Source: Hyphomicrobiales bacterium
GTDB lineage: Bacteria; Pseudomonadota; Alphaproteobacteria; Parvibaculales; Parvibaculaceae
Length of the DNA: 6,967 nt
Direction: 5' to 3'
Assembly: GCA_015655095.1 (NCBI GenBank)
Contig: JAATFR010000318.1
Coordinates: forward strand, 1-6,967
Positions 1 to 5,275 of this stretch are shown here, piece after piece (within the stretch, counting starts at the first letter, position 1; each line of letters opens with the position of its first letter). The notes below the pieces were generated by a model. The model did not search any database. It was not told the origin of the DNA and saw nothing but the letters and a program-made list of their open reading frames with translations. The position numbers and the translations under genes are program-made.

Positions 1-871
1 CTTCACCCTTGATGTGAGCCCGCGCTACTGCCATGCCGATCCGTTCGAGGGCGGCAAGCAGGCGGTGGCGGAATGCTGGCGCAACCTGACGGCGACGGGA
101 GCGGAACCGCTCGCTGCCACCGACAACCTCAATTTCGGCAACCCTGAAAAGCCCGAGATCATGGGCCAGCTTGTCGGCTGCATAAAGGGCATCGGCGAGG
201 CCTGCCGGGCGCTCGACTTCCCGATCGTCTCGGGCAATGTCTCGCTTTACAACGAGACCAACGGCAAGGGCATCCTGCCGACCCCCGCCATGGGCGGCGT
301 TGGCCTGATGACAGACATCGCCGCCCGCGCCACCATCGGCTTCAAGGCGGCGGGCGAAGCTATCATCCTGATCGGCGAAACGAAGGGCCACCTGGGCCAG
401 AGCATCTATCTGCGTGATATTGCAGGTGTGCCAACCGCCGATGACCGCAGCGCCCCGCCGCCCGTGGATCTTGCCACCGAAAAGCTCAACGGTGACTTCG
501 TACGAGCGGAAATCCGGGCGGGCAATCTTTCAGCGGTCCATGACCTGTCGGACGGCGGGCTCTATGTCGCCCTGGCCGAAATGGCGATGGCAGGGGGGCT
601 CGGCGCGCGCATCGACGCCGTTCATGGCGAGGTGCCGCTCCACGCCTGGGCGTTCGGCGAGGACCAGTCCCGCTATGTCGTGACCCTGCCCCAGACCGGG
701 CTTGAAGCCTTTATCGAGCGCGCGGCCATGCTCAAGATCAGCGCCCGATTGATCGGCGTCACCGGTGGCGATGAATTGACACTGCCCGGTGCCGCCCCCA
801 TATCATGGGCAAAGCTGAAAACGGCTCATGAAAGCTGGTTCCCGGCCTTCATGGCAGCGGATATCGTTTAG
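1..871 (+). CDS. purL: Phosphoribosylformylglycinamidine synthase subunit PurL, C-terminal part (5' end cut by window)
   Basis: This is the last 289 residues of PurL, the synthetase subunit that converts FGAR to FGAM with ATP and ammonia in cytosolic de novo purine synthesis. The reading frame is already open at base 2, so the start lies outside the window; the family is about 730-740 residues, so roughly the last 40 percent is present. Recognisable family stretches, in order, are RYCHADPFEGGKQAVAE, TDNLNFGNPEKPEIMGQ, VSGNVSLYNETNGK, AVHDLSDGGLYVALAEMAMA and FGEDQSRYVV. These belong to the nucleotide/FGAM-binding core and the second AIRS-like C-terminal domain. The frame is intact to a TAG stop at 869-871. 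It is followed after 29 bp by a BolA gene and then a glutaredoxin, probably one transcript. The short, glutaminase-free type of PurL works with separate PurQ and PurS; those genes are not in this window. Confidence 0.97.
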   Translation, partial: FTLDVSPRYCHADPFEGGKQAVAECWRNLTATGAEPLAATDNLNFGNPEKPEIMGQLVGCIKGIGEACRALDFPIVSGNVSLYNETNGKGILPTPAMGGVGLMTDIAARATIGFKAAGEAIILIGETKGHLGQSIYLRDIAGVPTADDRSAPPPVDLATEKLNGDFVRAEIRAGNLSAVHDLSDGGLYVALAEMAMAGGLGARIDAVHGEVPLHAWAFGEDQSRYVVTLPQTGLEAFIERAAMLKISARLIGVTGGDELTLPGAAPISWAKLKTAHESWFPAFMAADIV

Positions 872-900
872 GTCGAACGCTACAGAAAGCACAGACGCCC

Positions 901-1134
901 ATGGCCATGCAGGCAGCCGAGATTGAACGGCTTATCAAGCAGGCGATCCCGGACGCCCATGTGGAAATCCGCGATCTGGCGGGCGATGGCGATCATTATG
1001 CCGCGACGGTTGTCTCGGCGGCCTTCAAGGGCAAGTCACGGGTGCAGCAGCACCAGATGGTTTACAAGGCGCTGACGGGCATGGGAACGGAGTTGCACGC
1101 GCTCGCACTCCAGACCTCGGCGCCTGAAGCCTGA
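901..1134 (+). CDS. bolA: BolA-family protein (iron-sulfur partner of monothiol glutaredoxin)
   Basis: A 77-residue protein, the usual size for the short BolA class (human BOLA2/yeast Bol2-like). The BolA fold is supported by HVEIRDL (about 20-26), the strand HYAATVVSAAFKGKSRVQQH (32-51) containing the hallmark GKSRVxxHxxVY, and the C-terminal GTELHALAL (62-70). His66 aligns with the conserved C-terminal His that helps bind a bridging [2Fe-2S] cluster with CGFS glutaredoxins. The loop Cys of human BOLA2 is not present; the loop reads GDGDHY, so Asp31 or His32 occupies that region. The family is known to act with monothiol Grx in cluster trafficking and iron sensing, and the next gene, 20 bp downstream, is exactly that partner. 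The start is either ATG 901 or ATG 907. Both have only a weak upstream AGAAAG, so translation may depend on coupling to purL. Confidence 0.93.
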   Translation: MAMQAAEIERLIKQAIPDAHVEIRDLAGDGDHYAATVVSAAFKGKSRVQQHQMVYKALTGMGTELHALALQTSAPEA

Positions 1135-1154
1135 TCATTCGGAAAGGAACAGCT

Positions 1155-1493
1155 ATGAGCGAGAACCCGGTGTTCGACCGCATTCAGGCGGAAATCGACG
1201 CGAATGACGTGGTGCTTTTCATGAAAGGCACCCCGCTCTTTCCGCAATGCGGCTTTTCGGCGACCGTCGTGAAAGTGCTGACCTATCTCGGCGCCCCGTT
1301 CAAGGGCGTCAACGTCCTGGAAGACCCGGAACTTCGCGACGGCATCAAGCATTTCTCGGACTGGCCGACCATCCCCCAACTTTATGTGAAGGGCGAATTC
1401 GTGGGTGGCTGCGACATCGTGCGCGAAATGTTCGAAGGCGGTGAACTCGCCGATTTCCTCACGGAAAAGGGCGTCGTGCTGGAAGCCGCCTGA
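1155..1493 (+). CDS. grxD: Monothiol glutaredoxin, CGFS type (Grx4/GrxD-like)
   Basis: A 112-residue single-domain monothiol glutaredoxin, full length for the Grx4/Grx5 class. Visible motifs are FMKGTP (22-27, with the glutathione-contacting Lys24), the active site PQCGFS (30-35) with only one Cys, WPTIPQLYVKGEFVGG (70-85) carrying the TIP cis-proline, and GGCDIV (84-89). In this family two monomers and two glutathiones hold a [2Fe-2S] cluster, which is transferred to apo-proteins or shared with BolA. The start is ATG 1155, supported by AAAGGA at 1143-1148 with a 6-nt spacer. It sits 20 bp behind the bolA gene and probably shares its transcript, which ends at the hairpin 29 bp after the TGA stop. 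No anomaly is seen. Confidence 0.97.
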   Translation: MSENPVFDRIQAEIDANDVVLFMKGTPLFPQCGFSATVVKVLTYLGAPFKGVNVLEDPELRDGIKHFSDWPTIPQLYVKGEFVGGCDIVREMFEGGELADFLTEKGVVLEAA

Positions 1494-1521
1494 CCCGGCC
1501 ACAGACACCAGAATGAAACGC

Positions 1522-1550
1522 AAAGGCCGCGGAACCCGCGGCCTTTTCCT
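1522..1550. terminator. Intrinsic terminator of grxD, between convergent units
   Basis: A perfect 11-bp stem: AAAGGCCGCGG (1522-1532) pairs with CCGCGGCCTTT (1536-1546) across a 3-nt AAC loop. On the + strand it runs into TTTTCCTT, a typical T-rich tail, 29 bp after the grxD stop. On the - strand the stem is followed by TTTGCGTTTC, and it lies 22 bp beyond the stop of the leftward acyl-CoA dehydrogenase gene at 1569. It could therefore terminate both converging transcripts, more strongly for the + strand. Confidence 0.85.
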
Positions 1551-1568
1551 TGTCGTAAGCACCTGGTC

Positions 1569-2777
1569 TTAAAGGCCGAGGACGGCCTTGGCCATGATAT
1601 TGCGCTGCACTTCGTTCGATCCGGCATAGATCGACGCCTTGCGCAGCGAGAAGTAATAAGGCGCGACGGTCATGGCGTAGCCGGGACCAACCGGCGGCTC
1701 ATTGGTTTCGATCATGCCATCCTCCACGAACGGGAAGACATAATCGCCCAGCGCCTCAACTGCGAGCTGGGAAATGGCCTGCTGCAACTCCGTGCCCCGG
1801 CACTTCAGCAGCGAGGACTCAGGACCGACATTGCCGCCGGTCGAGAGCGCCGAGAAGATGCGCAGTTCGGTATATTCCATGGCCGTGATCTGGGATTCAA
1901 GATCGGCGGCCCTGGCCCGGAAATCCGGGTCCTTGTCCAGAGTGGAGTCGCCGGTCTTCGTTTCGGCGGCATGGGCGCGCACCTTGTTCAGCGCACGGTA
2001 AAGACCCGCCGAATAAGGATTGCCGCGCTCAAACTCCAGCAGATATTTGGCGCATGTCCAGCCCTTGTTCTCCTCGCCCACGAGGTTCTCAAGCGGCACC
2101 TTCACATCGGTGAAGAAAACCTGATTGACCTCCTGATGCGGAGCTGGCGTGCCATCGAGCAGCACCAGCGGCTCGACCTTGATGCCCGGCGTCTTCATGT
2201 CGATCAGCAGGAACGAAATGCCCTCCTGCGGCTTGCCTTCCTTCGACGTGCGCACAAGGCAGAAAATCCAGTCAGCCCACTGGGCAACCGATGTCCAGAT
2301 CTTCGAGCCGTTGACGAGATAATGATCGTCTTTGCGCTCAGCCTTGGTCTGGAGAGAAGCAAGGTCCGAGCCCGAGCCCGGCTCCGAATAGCCCTGACAC
2401 CAGAGCACATTGGTGTTCAGAATATCGGGCAGGAAGCGCTTCTTCTGTTCCGGCGTGCCGAACTTCATGATCACCGGCGCAACCATGGTCGGGCCGAAGG
2501 GAATCGTGTGAGGCACGCCCGCACGGCCCATCTCGACATCGAAGATATATTTCTGAGATGCGGTGAAACCGGGTCCGCCATATTCCTTCGGCCAGTTCGG
2601 CGCAAGCCAACCGCGGCTGGCAAGCGCCTTCTGCCACTGAACATGGCCCGCCTTGTCGATGTAGCCATGCTTGGAGCGCGCATGCCTGGCGCGCAGCTCC
2701 GGCGTGTAGCTCTCCTCGATGAACTTGCGGACATCGGTGCGGAAGGCTTCATCTTCCTGGCTAAAACTCAGATCCAT
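1569..2777 (-). CDS. Acyl-CoA dehydrogenase, large-subunit type (second paralogue; last gene of block)
   Basis: A 402-residue acyl-CoA dehydrogenase family protein that likely introduces an alpha,beta double bond into an acyl-CoA. An N-terminal helical domain (1-120) is followed by the beta-domain with WCQGYSEPGSGSDLAS (126-141), NGSKIWTS (156-163) and QEGISFLLIDMKTPGIKV (184-201), then a C-terminal helical domain. Helix G reads LLEFERG, where Glu250 aligns with the catalytic Glu254 of isovaleryl-CoA dehydrogenase. The MCAD-type Glu376 site is lost, as the motif reads YAGSNEVQ (384-391). The RxxFGxPI and QxxGGxG FAD-interface motifs are absent. The protein thus resembles the large subunit of heteromeric dehydrogenases (PimC-like, FadE26-like) and probably needs a small partner such as the 4095-5225 product. 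ATG 2777 is chosen because GAGGAG (2784-2789) lies 6 nt upstream and MDLSFS matches the start of both neighbouring paralogues. An in-frame GTG at 2825 would add 16 atypical residues. The gap to the ABM gene is 44 bp. Confidence 0.93.
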   Translation of the reverse strand: MDLSFSQEDEAFRTDVRKFIEESYTPELRARHARSKHGYIDKAGHVQWQKALASRGWLAPNWPKEYGGPGFTASQKYIFDVEMGRAGVPHTIPFGPTMVAPVIMKFGTPEQKKRFLPDILNTNVLWCQGYSEPGSGSDLASLQTKAERKDDHYLVNGSKIWTSVAQWADWIFCLVRTSKEGKPQEGISFLLIDMKTPGIKVEPLVLLDGTPAPHQEVNQVFFTDVKVPLENLVGEENKGWTCAKYLLEFERGNPYSAGLYRALNKVRAHAAETKTGDSTLDKDPDFRARAADLESQITAMEYTELRIFSALSTGGNVGPESSLLKCRGTELQQAISQLAVEALGDYVFPFVEDGMIETNEPPVGPGYAMTVAPYYFSLRKASIYAGSNEVQRNIMAKAVLGL

Positions 2778-2821
2778 TTCCTGCTCCTCAAGCGTTATGC
2801 CCCACGAAAAAAATTCGGGCG

Positions 2822-3121
2822 TCACGCAACCTTGTCGACAAATTTCATCACCGGGGCCGCTGTCAGTGTGGCCCCGAGCTTGGGGGAGGCTTCCTTGAAA
2901 TAGGGCGTACTGCCATGAGCAGCAATCGCTTCCTTTGAAGCGTATTGCTCCATGATGTAATAGGTCTGCGGCTCCTTGGGTGACCTGAACAGATCGTAAA
3001 GCAGACAGGCGCCTTTTTCATTCTCCATAACCTGCGCCTTCAGCGCCGCAAACACCGCCTCGAATTCCGCTTCCTTGCCTTCCTTTACCGTCATGGTGAC
3101 GATAACGCCGAGTGTGCTCAT
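2822..3121 (-). CDS. ABM-domain protein, putative quinol monooxygenase (YgiN-like)
   Basis: A 99-residue protein with a single antibiotic-biosynthesis-monooxygenase (ABM, dimeric alpha/beta barrel) domain. It begins with the strand STLGVIVTMTVKEGKEAEFEAVF (2-24), continues through CLLYDLFRSPKEPQTYYIMEQYAS (about 39-62), and contains the family-typical helix KEAIAAHGSTPYFKEA with a conserved His (about 69). Members include YgiN quinol monooxygenase, heme-degrading enzymes and many dimers of unknown role, so the reaction is not certain. No signal peptide or membrane segment is seen. It sits between the crotonase and a dehydrogenase gene on the same strand, so an accessory role in the same pathway is plausible but inferred. 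ATG 3121 is favoured by GAGGGA (3129-3134, 7-nt spacer) and because the domain begins there. An in-frame ATG at 3223 would overlap the previous stop (ATGA), but the extra 34 codons use AGT, GGG, TCT and CTA, unlike the rest. Confidence 0.88.
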   Translation of the reverse strand: MSTLGVIVTMTVKEGKEAEFEAVFAALKAQVMENEKGACLLYDLFRSPKEPQTYYIMEQYASKEAIAAHGSTPYFKEASPKLGATLTAAPVMKFVDKVA

Positions 3122-3128
3122 TGGAGTT

Positions 3129-3134
3129 TCCCTC
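3129..3134 (-). promoter_or_regulatory. Ribosome binding site deciding the ABM gene start
   Basis: GAGGGA on the - strand lies 7 nt before ATG 3121. The alternative ATGs at 3136 and 3223 lack a comparable Shine-Dalgarno sequence at proper distance. Confidence 0.7.
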
Positions 3135-3168
3135 ATGTTGTTCTTTTTGAAATATCCGGTTGGCCGAG

Positions 3169-3197
3169 ACTTTAGATGCTTGGGATAGCCACCGCAA
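3169..3197 (-). promoter_or_regulatory. Weak candidate promoter ahead of the ABM gene
   Basis: On the - strand TTGCGG (3192-3197) is separated by 17 nt from TAAAGT (3169-3174), a spacing suited to a sigma70-type promoter. It lies in the 98-bp gap between crotonase and ABM genes, the largest gap inside the block. The hexamers match consensus only partly, so this is a suggestion of an internal promoter rather than a firm call. Confidence 0.22.
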
Positions 3198-3219
3198 TCG
3201 GCAGATTCCCCTGCGTTAC

Positions 3220-4020
3220 TCATTCGCCCTTATAGACGGGCGGCCGCTTCTCGAAGAAGGCGTCGAGCGCCTCCCTGTGGTCGCTCGTATGGTGCGCCAG
3301 CGCCTGCATCGAGGCGGACAGCTCCATGATCGCATCGAAGCTCGATGACATGCCATGACGCAGCAACTGCTTGGTCATGCGCAGCACATCGGGCGCCTGC
3401 ACGCAGATCTTGTCCGCAACCTCGTGCGCACGGGCGAGAAGCTGATCGGCCGGCACGACTTCGGACACCAGCCCCCATTCGCGCGCCGTCACCGCGTCGA
3501 TCACATCGCCGGTGTAGAGAAGCTGCGAAGCCCGCGCCATGCCGATGATGCGCGGCAGCAGCCATGCGCCGCCATCGCCGGGGATAAGGCCGATCTTGAG
3601 GAAGGTCGCGCCGAAAAGCGCGCTGTCGGCGGCGATGCGCGTATCGGCAAGGCAGGCCACGTCATTGCCAAGTCCGATGGCCGGACCGTTGACGGCTGCG
3701 ATGACCGGCACCTCAATCGACCAGACCGATTTGACAATGCGATGAATGCCGTTGCGATAACGCTCGCGAATATGGACGCCCGCACCGCCAAAGCCCTCGC
3801 CACCCTCGCGCATCGCCTTGACATTGCCACCTGCCGAGAAGGCCTTGCCAGCTCCGGTCAGGATGACGCAGCGTACATCGCGGTCTGCATTGATGCGGGC
3901 CGTGGCATTGGCAAAATTGTCGGGGTCTTCGGCCGCGCCGAGCGGATTGCGACTTTCGGGCCGGTTGATCGTCAGCGTGACGATGTGACCCTTTTTATCA
4001 TACAGCAGATGATCGCTCAC
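3220..4020 (-). CDS. Enoyl-CoA hydratase/isomerase (crotonase) family protein with atypical active site
   Basis: A 266-residue crotonase-superfamily protein, normal length. Numbering from GTG 4020, it shows INRPESRNPLG (18-28), the first oxyanion-hole loop GKAFSAGGNVKAM (58-70), VPVIAAVNGPAIGLGNDVA (104-122), FGATFLKIGLIPGDGGAW (136-153), and the C-terminal trimer-interface region ending EKRPPVYKG. The CoA-binding and oxyanion elements are intact. The two Glu of classical hydratases (rat Glu144 and Glu164) align with Asp120 and Phe140, so simple hydration by the two-Glu mechanism is doubtful. Asp149 in PGDGG lies next to the Asp of PaaG-type isomerases (IPDxGG), which suggests isomerase or another crotonase chemistry. 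GTG 4020 is chosen for its GAAGGGA (4027-4033) 6 nt upstream; a TTG at 4035 would lie inside the hairpin-proximal leader. It follows the small dehydrogenase subunit after 74 bp and fits the step after acyl-CoA oxidation. Confidence 0.92.
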   Translation of the reverse strand: MSDHLLYDKKGHIVTLTINRPESRNPLGAAEDPDNFANATARINADRDVRCVILTGAGKAFSAGGNVKAMREGGEGFGGAGVHIRERYRNGIHRIVKSVWSIEVPVIAAVNGPAIGLGNDVACLADTRIAADSALFGATFLKIGLIPGDGGAWLLPRIIGMARASQLLYTGDVIDAVTAREWGLVSEVVPADQLLARAHEVADKICVQAPDVLRMTKQLLRHGMSSSFDAIMELSASMQALAHHTSDHREALDAFFEKRPPVYKGE

Positions 4021-4026
4021 AGGATT

Positions 4027-4033
4027 TCCCTTC
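4027..4033 (-). promoter_or_regulatory. Ribosome binding site supporting a GTG start for the crotonase gene
   Basis: GAAGGGA on the - strand lies 6 nt before GTG 4020 and begins 9 bp after the foot of the upstream hairpin at 4043. The competing TTG codon (4033-4035) overlaps this site itself and has no Shine-Dalgarno of its own. Confidence 0.65.
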
Positions 4034-4042
4034 AATGATGAA

Positions 4043-4071
4043 AGGGCCGCGACTCGACGAGGCGCGGCCCT
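4043..4071 (-). terminator. Hairpin between small dehydrogenase and crotonase genes; possible terminator or attenuator
   Basis: Arms AGGGCCGCG (4043-4051) and CGCGGCCCT (4063-4071) form a perfect 9-bp GC-rich stem with an 11-nt loop. Read on the - strand it is followed by TTTCATCATT, a modest T-rich tail. It starts 23 nt after the dehydrogenase stop at 4095 and ends just ahead of the crotonase ribosome binding site. It may be a partial terminator reducing downstream expression, a processing/stability element, or a structure near the start site. The tail is too imperfect to call full termination. Confidence 0.55.
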
Positions 4072-4094
4072 GGAAATTCATTAGATCAACACAA

Positions 4095-5225
4095 TCACGC
4101 CGCTTCGGAATAACGCTTGAGCTGGTGGTCGACATTGCCGAACTGGGTGTCGATCATGGTCAGGCGCTTGAAATAGTGACCGACGTTCAACTCATCCGTC
4201 ATGCCCATGCCGCCGTGAAGCTGCACAGCCTGCTGCCCAACGAAGCGCCCGGCCTTGCCAATCTGCACCTTCGTGCCCGCAGCCGCCTTGACGCGCTCGC
4301 TGTCGCTTTCGCCCAGCTTGAGGCTGACCATGTAGGACATGGAAACCGACTGCTCATAGGCCATGAACATGTCGACCATGCGGTGCTGGAGCACCTGGAA
4401 CTTGCCGATCGGCTGACCGAACTGCTTGCGGGTCTTGCAATATTCGACCGTTGCCTTGTTCAGCTCATCCATGCAGCCGGTGGCTTCAGCCGCCAGCGCG
4501 GCAATCGCCTCGTCCGTGACCTTCTCGATCACGGGCAGGGCCTTACCCTCCCCGCCCAGGAGTGCATCCGCGCCGACCTTGACGTTTTCGAGCGTCACTT
4601 CCGAAGCGCGGCGGCCATCCGTGGTCGGATAGTCGCGGGTGGAAACGCCCGCCGCCGACTTGTCCACGATGAAGAGAGACACGCCATCCTTGTCGCGCTG
4701 GCCACCCGAGGTGCGGGCGCTGACGATCAGCTTGCCGGCCCACGGCGCACCCAGCACCACGGCCTTATAGCCGTTGAGTACATAGCCCTCGCCATCCTTC
4801 TTCGCGGTGGTGACAAGATCAGCGAGGTTGTAGCGGCCCTGCGGCTCGGCATAGGCGAAAGCCCAGACCGTTTCACCGGCGATGATGCCGGGAATATGGG
4901 CTTCCTGCTGGGCAGGCGATCCCGCCTCGCGCAGCAGGCCGCCCGCGAGCACCACGGTCTCAACGAAGGGTTCGACCACGAGATGGCGGCCGAACTGCTC
5001 CATGATCAGCATGGTTTCGATGGCGCCGCCGCCAAGGCCGCCCAGCTCTTCCGGGAAGGGCGCCGCCAGCAGGCCAAGTTCGGCGAACTGGCCCCAGTTG
5101 GCGGGGCTCCACCCGTCCGCGCTTTTCACGATCTTGCGGCGCGTCTCGAAGTCGTACTTATCGGATAGAAAACTCTGAACCATATTGCGGAGCAATGTCT
5201 GCTCTTCGGAAAACGAAAAATCCAT
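4095..5225 (-). CDS. Acyl-CoA dehydrogenase, small-subunit type (PimD-like)
   Basis: A 376-residue acyl-CoA dehydrogenase family protein. Its C-terminal half carries CKTRKQFGQPIGKFQVLQ (263-280) and QLHGGMGMT (335-343), the conserved motifs by which one protomer grips the FAD of its neighbour. The beta-domain is degenerate: the usual EPxxGSD reads EPQGRYNLAD (127-136) and the K-W-I-T segment reads YKAVVLGA (153-160). At the helix-G position (IVD Glu254) the residue aligns as Ala240, and no YEGT motif is found near the C-terminus, where MIDTQFGNVDHQL is seen instead. It therefore probably cannot act alone and completes the active site of a large subunit, as in PimC/PimD or paired FadE proteins (family knowledge; pairing here is inferred). 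ATG 5225 has AGGGAAG (5234-5240) 8 nt upstream, and MDFSFS matches the other two dehydrogenases. It lies 50 bp behind a large-subunit gene. Confidence 0.93.
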   Translation of the reverse strand: MDFSFSEEQTLLRNMVQSFLSDKYDFETRRKIVKSADGWSPANWGQFAELGLLAAPFPEELGGLGGGAIETMLIMEQFGRHLVVEPFVETVVLAGGLLREAGSPAQQEAHIPGIIAGETVWAFAYAEPQGRYNLADLVTTAKKDGEGYVLNGYKAVVLGAPWAGKLIVSARTSGGQRDKDGVSLFIVDKSAAGVSTRDYPTTDGRRASEVTLENVKVGADALLGGEGKALPVIEKVTDEAIAALAAEATGCMDELNKATVEYCKTRKQFGQPIGKFQVLQHRMVDMFMAYEQSVSMSYMVSLKLGESDSERVKAAAGTKVQIGKAGRFVGQQAVQLHGGMGMTDELNVGHYFKRLTMIDTQFGNVDHQLKRYSEAA

Positions 5226-5275
5226 GAAGCGATCTTCCCTGAGTGATGGCCGTTGTTCTGAAGGTTCCTGCCCGG

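Noticed and set aside
1132..1142. TGATCATTCGG near the bolA stop resembles the centre and right arm of the 6523-6545 inverted repeat
   Set aside because: No matching left arm is present and it overlaps a stop codon; a short match like this is expected by chance.
1062..1562. 166-codon - strand open frame opposite grxD and the end of bolA
   Set aside because: Overlaps two clear genes and the terminator hairpin, and has no recognisable domain.
2805..2817. A7 tract flanked by CGAA/TTCG between ABM and dehydrogenase genes, considered as a terminator
   Set aside because: The T-tract on the - strand has no strong GC stem before it, so it does not form a convincing intrinsic terminator.
1971..2903. 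310-codon + strand open frame opposite the second large dehydrogenase gene
   Set aside because: Arg/His/Leu-rich shadow translation without a family signature, crossing a gene boundary of the convincing - strand genes. The similar + strand frame at 5846-6478 is rejected on the same grounds.
3122..3223. 34-residue N-terminal extension of the ABM protein with an ATGA overlap to the crotonase stop
   Set aside because: Codon use is unlike the rest of the gene, the domain starts at the inner ATG, and that ATG has a good ribosome binding site. The overlap remains a weak alternative.
4035..5168. Very long (377-codon) open frame on the + strand opposite the small dehydrogenase subunit gene
   Set aside because: It mirrors a well-supported gene, shows no recognisable domain, and is explained by high-GC codon usage keeping the antisense frame open.
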